The position numbers and the translations under genes are program-made. Positions 33,945 through 46,425 of a stretch of 64,000 nt of DNA are shown here, piece after piece. Origin of the DNA: Pterois miles (Eukaryota > Chordata > Actinopteri > Perciformes > Scorpaenidae); assembly GCA_947000775.1 (NCBI GenBank), contig CAMQGK010000056.1, forward strand, positions 3,003,001 through 3,067,000. Direction: 5' to 3'. Under the pieces are notes generated by a model that saw only the letters and a list, made by a program, of their open reading frames with translations, did not search any database and was not told where the DNA came from. Each line of letters starts with the position of its first letter. Within the stretch, counting starts at the first letter, position 1.

Positions 33945-36900
33945 ATGCCGAAAGTGAAAAAATCCAAAGGTGGAGGAGGAGAGACGAGCGGAGGAGCGGT
34001 GCCGCTGGCCGACCAGATCCTGCAGGCGGACACCATGCGAGCCCGAGGCCGGGTGAAGATGAGAGACAGTCGGGCAGAAAACGAAGACAAGTACGTGGAC
34101 GAGCGTCTGTCGCGGAAGATCTTACAACAGGCACGAATTCAGCAAGAGGAGCTTCAGACGGAATATGGCCTGGCACCAGAGAAGAAGAAAACACCAGTCA
34201 CTGTTCTCGGTAATGTTGGAGGTCGGCCCTCCTCAATAAGTTACATGAATGCATTAAATTGACTGATATTTGAATGGAGTCTGGCGTGACAGGACTATTC
34301 TACTGTCCATCCATGTAGGCACTCTTATTGAGGATTTGATTAATAGTACACACACTTATAAGTACGTAATTTGTAGTTGCATGTTCAGCATTAATTATAC
34401 AGTACTTACTAAAAAGTATACTACATGGAACTGGTGAAGAAAATAAATAAATCAAGAATATTTTATCAAATGAATAATGATGACACATCAAACCAGTGTT
34501 GTCACAAAACTGCAATTTCTAACTTTGATACAGAACCTTGAGAAATACTTAAATACCATTTTCGATACCACAGGGAAAAACTGACACAACACTGGGGACA
34601 CCAAGTTTAGATTTTTATTAAAAGATAAAGAGCGTGTATATCAACTCACTGTTGGAGACAAGACAACAGAAAGACGGCTGGTACCCAGGTATTGATACTG
34701 CAGAAAATTAGTGTAGAAACAATTTTCAACATTCATTATCACTCTGTATCAGTACTGTGTTATATTTGACACTACATCACTCAAAGCCATTGTATAGTGT
34801 ACATACTGAATAGGTTTGATGGTGTAAATCTCCTTCAGATGATCAAGGAACATTGTGTAACTATGAAGTCCGTATCTTAAACAGTACCCTGCTAGAGTGA
34901 GTATCTTATTGCCCATCTTTGTCTTGTAATCAAATCTAGGGCCTGACACTCAGGATGCAGAGTCCGATGAGGAGTGGCCAGCACTGGGAGCAGCAGGTCC
35001 TGATGACGGTGATGTTGTGTGTGACACCGAAGTCGTCGTTGACCCTGATGACGAGAAGGCCATGGAGCTGTTCATGAATAAAAACCCTCCGATGAGGCAA
35101 GATGCCCCATAATCCTGGTTTTATCTTGAAAGTGGCTGTAGAGTTTGAATTTAAATGACACACACACACACACACACCATGTGCTCAATTTGTACTTTTG
35201 GGTGCTTAGCTGTTCTTCGTCTTCCCTTGTAGACGGACCTTAGCTGATATCATCATGGAGAAGATTACAGAGAAGCAGACTGAGGTAGGGACAGTGATGT
35301 CAGAGGTGTCGGGGCGTCCAATGCCCCAACTTGACCCAAGGATAATCGAAGTGTACAAAGGTGTCAATAAGGTGAGTTACGTCTTAAAATGAGTGTCCAT
35401 TTAGTACCTGACTGTCAATGTGTAGACCTCCTTGTGAGCAGTTAAATGATCATTTCTGTTCTTTGATTCAGGTTCTATCTAAATATCGCAGCGGTAAATT
35501 GCCAAAGGCCTTTAAAATAGTCCCAGCACTCTCAAACTGGGAGCAGGTTCTTTATTTGACTGAGCCTGAAACCTGGACAGCAGCTGCCATGTACCAAGCT
35601 ACAAGGTTGGTTTGTTTTTGGCTATACACTGTTATCATTTTACTGCAGATATTTCAACATGGTACAATAAAGTATTTTTTCCCCCCATGCTTTTGTAACA
35701 GAATCTTCTCATCCAATCTGAAAGAGCGAATGGCCCAGAGGTTTTACAATCTGGTGCTGCTGCCCCGAGTGCGGGATGATATTGCAGAGTACAAGCGACT
35801 CAACTTTCATCTCTATAGTGCTCTGAAGAAGGCCTTGTTCAAACCAGGAGCATGGTTTAAAGGTGAGACCATTTTACAATCACAATATTTATTTGAATGT
35901 TCTTATACACAACGTAACATTGGGCAGTGATATAAAATACAATATCAACACATAGGCATCCTCACAAAACATAGGAAGTCATAACACAGTCATGAAGACA
36001 AAAGAGACAAAAATAAAAAAAAAATGAAATGAAAAGCAATTAAGAAAACAAGGATTAAAAAATAGAGTAGAATGATTACTAAGAGTATATGGTCATCTTG
36101 GCTGAGCAGAAAGGCAGGGGAAGAAGCCACAAAGACTATTTTTCAGCTATTTCTATTTGTCATTTGTTTGGTTCCAGCTTCTAAAACATGAGGATTTGCA
36201 GGCTTGTCTTATTTTTTAACAAATTAAATATCTTTGGGTTTTGAACTGGATAAAAAAAACACGCTTGATGGCATCAACATGGGCTCTAATATATTAAGAT
36301 GGACATCTTTCACATTTTTCTGATGTTTTATAGACCAAACACTAAATCAGTGACTTGAGAAAGTAATCAGCAGATTAATTGATAGTGAATATAGTTGTTA
36401 GTTGCAGCCCTAATTGATATTAATCTCTATTTTGTGAGATGGATATCGTACCGTGAAAATGTCATACTGTTACAACTCTACTTTGAAAAGCATCTTAATT
36501 TACAGTAAGGTTCACAGGATATCCTAGTTTAATGCTGGCTAACATTTATCTGACCTTGATTCTCTTTGTTATGTAACCTGTGTTTAGCATCTCCCAGTTG
36601 AGGTACAAATGTCCAGATAGATTCATCATCGACAGTGATTTTCATCAATGCAATTTTGTTTAATATTTTTAGTAAACTGAAGTCATTAGTGAGACTCTTC
36701 TAGCTCTTATTTTAAAGCTATGCTTTATTCTAGCTTCTAACTGTTAATTGTAATTTGGGTGGTAAATACATTTATGATGTAGTAGAGGGAAAACTGTATG
36801 CCTCTATGTGTCAGCCCGGTGATAGTCTGGCGATGTATCCAAGGTGTATCCTGCCTTCGCCCAATGTCAGCAACCCTGAATTGAATAAGTGGTTTCAGAT

Positions 36901-39900
36901 AATGGATGGATAGAGGGCATGTTTGGAATAAAATCAAAATAATGTAAAAGTAAAATAGTTCATGATATGCCTCACAGGCCTCTAAACAATAGCCATCATG
37001 TTAGGCGTTACTAGTTATTGCATCATTATAGAATCTGGCGGTATCTAGTGGTGAAGTTGCAGATAACAACTTTTCCCATATGCCAAGTGTGTAGGATTGC
37101 TATGGTAGGTCCTCTCTAGAACCAGTTGCTGTAAGAGTATAGTGTGTGTACGTGGTAAGTGAGTGGTGAAACTAGAGAGAGCAGCGGCGACGGGAGCGAG
37201 TAAAGTTATCAACACCAACCCAAGCGAAAAGGTAAGTGTTTGGTTTGTCCGTTCTGGGTTACTGTGAAACATGGTGGTGCAACATGGCAGACTCAATGGA
37301 GAGGGGACCTGCTCCCTATGTAGCTATAAATGGCTCATTCTACAGGAACGAAAACAGGTGATTATACACTAAATAAAACATTCTTATTAATGTTTTATTA
37401 CATTTTTGCCACTGGGTCCCCCTAATTGTTCCACACCAGTCCTTTAAATGCCCAGTGCGCTAAGCTCTCGTCACATGTGACCCTTGGAAATTAAAAGTGG
37501 GTAAAGTGAATGAAAGAGAGGATTTGACTGTTTGTTGTGAAGAAGAGAAAACATCTTTCTGGGATGTGTCACATTTCTAATTTCAGCACTAAATTTAGAC
37601 TCTTTATTCTCAGGACTAGCTGGAGGAGGATTAGCTGGTGTCCACAGGGTAAATAACACCATTGGCTCTGGAAGCTTAGTAATTAACACATTCAGATTTA
37701 ATTGGGTCAAGTCATCCTTCATATATCTAGAATTTGTTTCAAAAAGTGATTGTTGAGGGATTTTTTTCTTTAATCCTGTTGGTCCTGTCTTTAATGGGAC
37801 TATTTCCCTCCAAACATCTCGTGACCCATATTGACAAAACCCCCAGTATGAGGCAACACCACTAGATGGCAGTGTTGCTCACAAATATGCTGAGCTGTAA
37901 ACACTGTAAATGAGACAACTGACCACTAGTGATTGTGATTTTCCGTTAATTCTCATGTCATTAAGGTTCATTTAATTTACTGAAGAAATTGTAATTAGTG
38001 ATACTGATTGCAGTAGATAATTTTATGCTTTTCCATTTGATAAGTGAACCTGGAGGCTCTGAAATAATGTGTTGCATCATTGTTTTTCAAAACATAATAT
38101 ATTATGATTTTGTTTATCAACATGGACATGAAAACAAACTTAAAGCACAGAAATATACCTTGGGCAGTTATTAAGTTTAATATGCTATGTACAATATATT
38201 GTCACATGTAATATAATGTCATCATGGCACAGTGGAATAGCGATTTCAGTTGATTGTGAATTTCCCCACTGTGGGACCAATAAAGGAATATCTTATCTTA
38301 TCTTATCTTATCTTAATAAATTCTACAGGCGTTCCAATTAGTGTCAGTCGTGACTGTGTGCTTTTCAATAAGAATAGCTTATTGTAAGCAGAACAGCTAT
38401 TGATATGTGAATGCACTACCTGTAAAGGTTTATATTGAAAGAACAGTGTGTAACATTTAGGGAGATCTATTAGCAGAAATGGAATATCAAATAATTAATA
38501 AGTATGTTTTCATTAGTGTATAATCACCTGAAATTAAGAACTGTGTTTTTGTTAGCTTAGAATGAGCCGTTTGACTCTACATAGGGAGCGGGTCCTCTTC
38601 ATGGAGTCCGCCATGTTGCACCGCCATGTTTCTACAGTAGCCCGAACGCACAATCCAAACATGGTTTTGGGCCTGAGTTGATAACATTACTGGCGCCAAT
38701 TGCCACCGCTCTTTCTCTCTCTCTCACACACACACTATACGTACTGGCTCTGGTTTAGGTGACCTACGCTACTCTTACATGTTTTCATGTTGGTCACCTT
38801 AGTTCTCCTACAGGCTTGGCACACGAGAGAAGCTTCAGCTGGTTGCAATCTGCAACCTCACGGCTAGATGCCGCCAAATGCTACAAACTGCTCCTTTAAA
38901 GGGATAGTCTGACAAAGTATGGCTGTGAAAGCTGTAAGATATCATACGTGATAAGAATTTAATACATAAGTACCTGAAAATGAAGCAAACATGGATGCCT
39001 TCACATCAGTCAAAGTCTGTCCCATATGAAGTGAAGAACGCCTAACAGGGGGTGCTTTTGCCTTGTGTTATTAGAGGTGTGGGATCTAGTGGTTTTGGCA
39101 CTTTAAAGGAACAGTGTGTTACATTTCAGGGGATCTACTGGAAGAAATGGAATAGAAAAAAAAATGTAGGGAGTAGGTCCTCTTTATGGAGCCGGCTGCC
39201 ATGTTTCTACAGTAGCCCAGAACAGACGAACCAAACACTGGCTATAGATAGATTCACATTTTCACTAACCTCACTGTTCGATACCACCAAATCCTATTCA
39301 CTGCACCATTAACCAGTTTAGCCCCTGTAATATGGACTAAGGCTTATCACGGTCTCCGCCGCACCTGTCTCTTGCAGGTTCCCCACCTTTTATGGAAGTG
39401 CTGAAATACTCTTTTAATATTTGTGCCTCTTCTGTCACACAGGTATCCTGATTCCTCTGTGTGAATCTGGGACATGTACTCTGAGGGAAGCCATCATCAT
39501 CGGTAGCATACTCACAAAGTGCTCAATCCCTGTGCTCCACTCCAGGTACTGTTTCGTTTCTCTGATACACATACCTGCAGAGAGATTTCAGCATCTTATT
39601 GTTAGATTTAGGATCCAGCCAGGTGTTCTTTAATGCCATATTTAATGCTATATTGTGTGGATAAGCACAGTCAAGGTTGCGAAACAAAGGAGGTTGCGTA
39701 ACATGCAAAATCGTTCTCGTCTTTCAGTGCTGCAATGCTGAAGTTGGCAGAGATGGAGTACAACGGCGCCAACAGCATTTTCCTGCGCCTTTTGCTTGAC
39801 AAGAAATACGCCCTGCCTTTCCGTGTGCTCGATGCCTTGGTGGCGCACTTCCTGTCCTTCCGCAGTGAAAAACGCGTGCTTCCTGTGCTGTGGCATCAGA

Positions 39901-40082
39901 GTTTACTCACCCTGGCTCAACGCTACAAGGCTGACCTGGCCTCCGAACAGAAGACAGCACTGCTGGAGCTGCTCAAGATACAAACACACCCTCAGATCTC
40001 TGCAGAGATTCGCAGAGAACTGCAAAATTCAGAGTCAAGGGACCTTGAAATCGGGCTCCCTGTTACAGTCGAGATGGACTGA
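33945..40082 (+). CDS. bysl: Bystin (40S ribosome biogenesis factor)
   Basis: Nucleolar protein (yeast Enp1) needed for processing and export of pre-40S subunits; first described as a trophoblast adhesion partner. Exons: 33945-34209, 34940-35096, 35233-35371, 35472-35605, 35702-35862, 39443-39545 and 39728-40082, in phase, 437 residues, the same length as human bystin. The N-terminus is charged and disordered (MPKVKKSKGGGGE, then an acidic DTQDAESDEEWP stretch). The bystin domain follows: RRTLADIIMEKI, VLSKYRSGKLPKAFKI, WTAAAMYQATRIF, RMAQRFYNLVLLPRVRDD, ILIPLCESGTCTLREA and FLRLLLDKKYALPFRVLDAL. Intron 2 (35097-35232) uses a GC donor. Intron 5 (35863-39442) is 3.6 kb and repeat-filled, while the other introns are short. 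Confidence 0.96.
36170..36415 (+). repeat. Third copy of the GCAGCCCT-ended MITE
   Basis: In bysl intron 5. Shares GTTTTATAGACCAAACA, AGATTAATTGATAGTGAA and the end GTTAGTTGCAGCCCTAA with the elements at 24101-24414 and 24672-24931. Confidence 0.5.
36797..36915 (+). mobile_element. 3' part of the tRNA-like SINE
   Basis: Only the tail of the family is present (CTCTATGTGTCAGCC...CCTTCGCCCAATGTCAGC... to a GGATGG end). The head is missing, a common 5'-truncated copy. It is in bysl intron 5. Confidence 0.6.
37025..37440 (-). repeat. Fish repeat family D, copy 1 (minus)
   Basis: The reverse complement matches the plus copies at 38435, 39100 and 40485: ATTCTACAGGAACG..., TATAAATGG..., and ACATGGTGGTGCAACATGG versus GCCATGTTGCACCGCCATGTT. 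The left end has GGCGGTATCTAGTGGTGAAGTTGCA, the reverse of CTAGATGCCGCC. Non-coding, in bysl intron 5. Confidence 0.6.
38262..38315 (+). mobile_element. LINE-type 3' tail with (TCTTA)n
   Basis: GAATTTCCCCACTGTGGGACC forms a small hairpin, followed by AATAAAGGAATA and five TCTTA repeats. This is the usual 3' end of several fish LINE/SINE families. Confidence 0.6.
38435..38905 (+). repeat. Fish repeat family D, copy 2
   Basis: Most complete copy: GAACAGTGTGTAACATTTAG..., TTAGTGTATAATCACCTGAA, GAGTCCGCCATGTTGC, TTTCTACAGTAGCCC, GGTTGCAATCTGCAACCTCACGG and CTAGATGCCGCC, ending with TGCTCCTTTAAAGG. In bysl intron 5. Confidence 0.65.
39100..39312 (+). repeat. Fish repeat family D, copy 3 (partial)
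   Basis: Starts AAAGGAACAGTGTGTTACAT and contains GGTCCTCTTTATGGAG and TTTCTACAGTAGCCCAGAAC. The middle is deleted. It ends in AATCCTATTCACTGCACC. It lies 130 nt upstream of bysl exon 6. Confidence 0.6.
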
Positions 40083-40443
40083 GGGTTCAGTCTGGTCTGG
40101 CGCTTCCTTCTTCTCCTCTGTTGCAAACCATTAATGGTTCCTTCAGCATGAAGAAAAATGTGTTAAATATAACTTCATTATTCTTTCTGGCTCACTAAAG
40201 GACGGTTTCAAAGATGGCAGTGTCTCATTACAGTGTCTCAGGAGCCATAATTCTGTTCCCTTCTCGGCAGAGTTTGCACATTTAAAATGTACATCAGTAG
40301 TGATGTAGATGTTGTAATTTCATATCGGGAACCTCTGAGCTATTTTCCTGCAGTTGCAGTGCAGCGATTGCTTGGAAATACAAAGACTGGTATTTGTGTT
40401 CATTTTATTAAGAGTGATTTTGAGTTTTGAAGCAACAATTTGG

Positions 40444-40449
40444 ATTAAA
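40444..40449 (+). terminator. bysl: Probable polyadenylation signal ATTAAA, bysl
   Basis: ATTAAA 360 nt after the bysl stop, just before the next repeat begins at 40485. A canonical AATAAA also lies at 41026-41031, past the repeat, and could give a longer 3' UTR. Confidence 0.45.
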
Positions 40450-40484
40450 AACAAACCGAATCCTTAAAAACCTGGTCAGGGGGC

Positions 40485-40945
40485 ATTTGTTTCTGTCCAT
40501 TGTGTAGCATTTGGGAGATCTATTGGCAGAAATGGAATATAATAATTGAATATAATTCATAGCTGTGTTTTCATTAGTGTCTAATCATCTGAAACTAAGA
40601 ATCATTGTTTTTGTTCGCTTACACTGAACCCATCGTATCTACATAGAGATCATGTCCTCTTCAGGAGTCTGCCATGTTGCTACAGTAGCCTGGAAGGGAC
40701 AAACCCAACACTGGCTCTAGAGAAAGCCTTTCATGTTTTTACGTTACCTCAAGGCCACCGTAGTTCTCCATTGCGCTTGTGAGCGAGGCTGACCTCTGAC
40801 CTCTGATCAAGGCTAACTGTGTTACCATAGTTTTGCACTCGGTTGCTCATGTCGCCGCAGTCTAAGAAAGGCAGGAGTGAGCAGAGGGGTACTCACCGCT
40901 AGATGCCTTCAAATCTCATACTCTATACCTTTTAAGTGATACACA
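40485..40945 (+). repeat. Fish repeat family D, copy 4
   Basis: Shares TAGCATTTGGGAGATCTATTGG, TAATCATCTGAAACTAAGAAT, GTCTGCCATGTTGCTACAG and CTAGATGCCTTCAAATC with the copies at 38435 and 39100. It lies in the bysl 3' flank, between bysl and the cyclin gene. Confidence 0.6.
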
Positions 40946-41479
40946 AGAATGATGGTAAAAGACTGTATTTGCCGCCTGGTTTTCAAAACATTTACTTCAG
41001 TAAGCTTCATTTTCTTCAAGCAGGAAATAAAATTTGATACTGTTGTTACACCAAATTTGCTGGAACATATTTAGACCTCTGACTGTTATTTTTGTTGGCT
41101 TTCTGTGTTGAATTGCATCAGCAAACACAGACTCAATCGTCCTTCGTTCACTGAACACACAAACATTTTAATTGGTAATAAAATAAAAATCATACTACTA
41201 TTAAACAATAATAGTCAGTGCTTAAGAAAACGTTACTATCTTTTAGATGCAATATGTACCCTTTAAAAGACGATGTAGACAACAATAACTGACGCTTGAC
41301 AATCTGAAAACAATGCTAACTTAGCTAGCTGATTCCGGCTTCTCTTAGTAGGCCACGCAGGCGGACCGCAGTAGCTTCAGTTTTGACTTCTCTGACAGAC
41401 CAGGATGAAAACTCTCAAATTTATTTTTAAAAAGCGAATCTGACTCCCAGTTGAGCCTGTTTTCTGTACTGAACGGCGC

Positions 41480-41653
41480 TTTAAAAGGAGACGGCAGACA
41501 GTTTTTGACCATTAAAGAAGAGTTAGCATGGCTAGCTAACGTTAGCTAACTTAAAGTAACGGCTAGCTTAACGATTTATTGACATCTGAGTGATTAGTCG
41601 AAGCCATATTGAATACTTCTTTATTTAACGTCGTTGAATGGATCTCTGTGAGG
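41480..41653 (+). promoter_or_regulatory. Probable ccnd3 core promoter and leader
   Basis: TTTAAAAG at 41480-41487, directly after a GGCGC, could serve as a TATA-like element with transcription starting near 41510. That would leave a 140-nt leader with a GCTAACGTTAGC motif (about 41536). This is inference from spacing only. Confidence 0.35.
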
Positions 41654-44600
41654 ATGGGCAGCTTCCAAGTGGATCTAGGTCTAAATGGCATTGACACGGG
41701 GCGTGGTGTGGTTCTCCGGGCGGGCCGCGACCATCCCGTGACCGGCGACCCAAGAACACTGCACAACCTGAGGGCCCTGGAGAAGACCTGCCGGGTGTCT
41801 CCGCACTTCGGCAGAGTCCAGACGGACATCCAGCCGTACATGCGGAGAATACTGGCAGTGTGGATGTTTCAGGTATGCACATCTGAAAGTAACGCTGGCT
41901 TGTAGCTCACATAGCTGACTTAAAGTATGGCTCTTCTGCAGGTGTGCGAGGAGCAGAAGTGTGAGGAGGAGGTGTTTCCGCAGGCGGTGCATTACCTCGA
42001 CTGCTACCTGAGCCGGTTCGCCATTCACAGGTCCAACCTGCAACTTTTAGGGGCTGTTTGCATGTTTCTGGCCTCCAAAATGAGAGAGACTGTCCATCTG
42101 ACTGCCAGCAAGCTTTGTATCTACACAGACAACTCCGTTGCAGTCTCAGACATCCTGGTAACGCTTTATTTCTATATAAACTACACATGACTGTGTATTT
42201 GGGACAATGAAGTGCAGACGTCCAGGAGGGTTTTTCTCAGTGGGGACCGGGGGTCTTTAGGGGGATACAGCAGGTCAGAGGTAGAAGTGGTGTACATCAT
42301 CTGAAAGCTGGGAACCTGAACATTAGTCTGAGAAAATCAGAAGTAAACATGAATTAATCCATTAATTATAATAAATGGTTAAAGTGTAAAAGGGCTTAGA
42401 ACATTATGATTGAAGTATATGATGAACATCCCCAATGCTCCGTTATGTCTCATAAGTTGTTGCAGTAATTTTGGAGTTGATACCATTTGTTACATAGATC
42501 TGGTGCTAAATTTAGCCATTTTTTTAACCACTTGAGAATTGATAAAAATGACCAATAATCCCTCCAAAATACCACATTAAGACACCAAGACCTTGAGGAA
42601 CACCATGGAAATAGCACTGCTGTGATTTGGTCTCAAAAACCTTTGACATTTTCATAAATATATACGTTAGAAAATCATCCATCCTCCTCTGAATGCTCTA
42701 GGTCTCTAGTTTGTGGCTGTTTAAAGTTTCATCAGGCTGTGATTATCCTAGAGGTCACCACAGGACATTTTATACAGTAAAAATGGCCTTACTACAATGA
42801 AATGGCTATTATGGGAACTTATATCACACATGAATACAATTGAGCTCATTAGTCTCAGCTTTACAGTGATACCCAGTTTATGTAATTCTAAGACTGTTTA
42901 TGGACCCCAGTATGCAGAAATATTAAAATACATACTTTTAGGATAGACAGAAAGAACACATTTATACTGCATGCAAAAAACTGCATGTTTTTTTTGCCAA
43001 AAACAGCATGTGATTATCATAAAGTGGGCATGTCTGTAAAGGGGAGATTCGTGGGTACCCAGAGAACCCATTTACATTCACATATCTTGAGGTCAGTGGT
43101 GAAAATGGCCATGACAGTTTTTCCTGTCAAATTAGGAGCATTATTAGGTTCCTTTGTGCCAAGCTAGCAGTGGTACCAATGGATTAATTTGGTTCTCTAG
43201 TTTCATATATCTGTAACTTTAAGCTTTAAAACTGAACCTGCTACAACCTCAGCAAGACCGTAAAGTTAGTCAGGATGTTGGGTCTCAGATGGTTAAGGAC
43301 TATCGGTATGTCTAGAGTTGTCTCTGCACATTCTCTACTACTGTACACCTCCCTATAAACAATGTGGACAACACACAACTAATTTAACCATCACTGAGTT
43401 ATAATGTGAGGCTTTGAAAAATGTTCAGGCCTCATGTCACCAGGACCTGGTATCTCAAAGACATTGGATCATAGCCGAATGTACAAATCATTTCACTGTC
43501 GAGGAAAGTTCCCTCAGATGGTATAGGTAACTTTGTTTTAAGGGTTCATAATTAAAAGTTTTCATGCCGTGGCATTTTGCTGGTGGACTGGCGTAAAATT
43601 TACATGAATGTGTGTGTTTCAGCAATGGGAGGTGGCAGTGGTTTCCAGGTTAGACTGGTGTCTGGCGTCTGTGGTACCCTCTGACTTCCTGGAGCCAGTT
43701 CTTCATGCTCTCCACTTTATTCAGCCTCACCTCCTTCCTGACATGCGCAGACATGTTCACTGCTACATTGCTCTGACAGCCACTGGTAAGTTACATAACT
43801 GAATTACCAACACATGAAATGGGTTTTTTCCCAAATGAAATACAGCAAAAGACTATGTACCGGCACTGGATAAAAATATGTAAAAAACATGTTTTACCAC
43901 ATATTTCCTTGTGTTATTTCTGCGCTCAAATGTAAAGCCATTTTATCACCCCAGTGCAATAAAATCGGCTATCTTATATCTGTTGTAATTTAATCAATGA
44001 TAAAAAAAAAATGTTGTTAGTGAGTATTAAACGCAACAGTGAATTTAGATGACATTTCATGTCATGAACAACGACACAAAGCAGCCATAACTTTGATTAC
44101 GATGTGTCAGCAGTTCATTTTGGAGACAGAGGGCTGAGTTAGTGTAATCCTGTATTGTCCGCTGTGAAAGACCCGCGTCCAACTATTCAGCTGGCTGATT
44201 TCCCACGAATCTCTGTGGTGCTGCCCGAGGCAACAGGTCACGGGGATACAGTCAGTGCTGTTATAAGCAGACATTACAGCCCATAAAGTTAAGACCATTC
44301 CCATCTCCCAACATTGTAATTCATTCAAAAAGGTGTCTGAGCATGGATCGAATGTCTAACTTTTTGTCTCTGCGTGTGTCCTGCCTGAAGCAATTAGGAT
44401 ATTGTATCAGATTATCAGGTTTTGGGAAGTGTCTGCTTTTGAGTGCTTGCTTTTGTCCATCAGGGTGTGTCTACAATGGAGGCATCTGTCTGACTGTTCA
44501 CATCTAACCTTTACTGACTTTCTCACTGTTGTAATAGTCTACAAGTACATTAAAGGGTAACTTCTGTATTGTTTTCAAGTCTAACTGACTAATGGGAACA

Positions 44601-45924
44601 ATACTTGAAACAGGTCCAATATTGAGGGAGAACACTGTTGCAGCTGCCAGCTGCTAAACAAGCTGTAATGTCATTTGGGGCAACCCGGTGCCGTCAGTTT
44701 AGATTCACTAAAACGGCTTGTTTTTGCCACAGACAGGCTCAGATTGGTTTTCTAAGTGTCTGACAAAATTATGGAAAAGACCCTACAGAGAAATAAAACA
44801 TCTTGAAGTTGACTTTGAAAATCTTTTAGATAAAGTCAAGCTACACTTTCTGTACTGCAATGCAACAAACTCTTGACAACACTGGTGTACTGTGGCACTC
44901 CTCTCCCCACTCTTATTCACATTTCCACTGTTGTCATCCAGCAACAAGGCGCACGACACAATGACAAACAGGAAGGAAGAGAGAGAGAGAAAAAGAAAGG
45001 TAAGAAGGTGGTTATATTTCTCTGTAGGGTCCTACCCATAATGTTGTCAGACGAATAATCTGAGCCTGTCAGTGGTAAAAACAAGCACTTTAAGCTGCCA
45101 GGTTGCCCCAAATGATGATTGACAGCTTGTGTAGCTGCTGCAGCGTTCTCCCTCAATACTCGACCAGTTTCAAAAAGTGTTGTCTCCATTAGTCACTTAG
45201 ACATAAAACATGAGAAAATAGGGTCCAAGTTTAAAAATACCGAAGTTATCCTTAAAGTGAACTACAAGTGGTCATAATATTTAATACAAGTGTGGCACTA
45301 GTTATGGTTTGTTTAATTTTTAGAGTAAGTGATCTTCCTCTCATCGTCAGACTGCAGGTTTTCAGAGTTCCTGCCCTCCACTGTAGCATGCGCCTGCGTG
45401 AGCCTTGCCACGCAGAGGCTAAAGCTAGCGGACGCTGCCGTCTCCTCTGATTCGGTGATGACATTTTTGGCCAACCTTTTGGTCATTGATCTGGTAAGGG
45501 TAATGTTTAACTGACTCTCTTTTGACTTTGCCCTATTGTCAACATTGACTGGTATGTTTTTCAAAAGCACCCAGTTTAAACAGTCTCAAGGAAAAAAGTG
45601 CAGACAAAGTTAGATGTATGTTTAGAAGAGCAACCATACGCATGGAGTATTGATCCATAGACAAAGTCTGTCCATGACCCACTGATGAACTTATGGTTAT
45701 TTTTCTTCCAATCTGACCCTGAACAGAGCTCTGTCCTCCTCTGCTATGACCAGCTAGGGAGTGTGTTGGAGCTCAGCCTGCCCTCTTGTTTCCAGGCTAG
45801 TGTTTGCACATCAGGAGCACACAGCTCAGAGAGCAGCTACGCCTCTGCTGACTTTCAGGATGTTGTATTGACACCAGTAACATCACCCCAGGAAACCAGG
45901 CTAAAACACTCCTCCCTGACATGA
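41654..45924 (+). CDS. ccnd3: D-type cyclin in the ccnd3 position
   Basis: Regulatory subunit of CDK4/6, driving G1 progression by Rb phosphorylation. Exons: 41654-41872, 41942-42157, 43623-43785, 45351-45493 and 45727-45924, in phase, 312 residues (human cyclin D3 has 292). The cyclin box is clear: MRRIL at 63-67 (hydrophobic patch), VCEEQKCEEEVFP, LQLLGAVCMFLASKMRET and KLCIYTDNS. Later parts are weaker but keep the D-type CYDQL...LELSL helix. The C-terminus has LTPVTSP (T296), in the place of the Thr-Pro phosphodegron of D cyclins. The N-terminus (MGSFQVDLGL) lacks the LxCxE Rb motif that vertebrate D1-D3 carry. Position next to bysl/med20 argues for ccnd3; its divergence leaves room for the non-mammalian cyclin Dx. 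The start has A at -3 and G at +4. Confidence 0.8.
42960..43230 (+). repeat. Copy of the 14430 repeat family
   Basis: In ccnd3 intron 2. Contains CATGTGATTATCATAAAGTG, GGGCATGTCTGTAAAGGGGA, GGTACCCAGAGAACCCAT and GGTACCAATGGATTAATTTGG, in the same order as at 14757-14990. The rest of this intron and intron 3 (43786-45350) holds no recognised feature. Confidence 0.6.
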
Positions 45925-46419
45925 ACGGCTAGAAGGAATAGTAAATTAACAGCCATGATATGGTCTAAATACCAGATGAAATGTGTCTAAATGCCATTTC
46001 TCCTTCATCTTGATTGTTCTTTGCAAGTTGATTGTCATGGATCTGCAATCTGCAAAGCTATAAACATCCACCCTGTTGCTGCTAGTTTTAAAATATTTTG
46101 CAATTGCTAAAGCAGCTTTGAAAGAGAGAATATGATTCATTAGACATTAACTTTTTGTGATATTGACAGTTGGATTGCCATGAATCCTAATAGCAATGTT
46201 ATATGTTTTGCACATTTAAATGTAGTATATCCTATTCATATATAGTTGGCATTTATCTGGACTCATTGAAAATGTTATATTAACTTTATATCTAGACGGT
46301 TCTGTATGTTTCTATATGTTTTATTCTCCTGTGGCTGTTAATTAATACTGTTAAACAACATAAAACATTTGTTAGTAAGTCACGAACGACACTAGCCAGC
46401 ACTTGAGTTCTCTGATGTT

Positions 46420-46425
46420 TTTATT
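46420..46425 (-). terminator. nuak2: Candidate polyadenylation signal AATAAA, nuak2 (minus)
   Basis: TTTATT on plus. If used, the nuak2 3' UTR runs from 48962 to about 46400 (2.5 kb). The ccnd3 3' UTR runs into this point from the left, so the two genes would converge within a few tens of bases. Other hexamers are possible. Confidence 0.4.
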
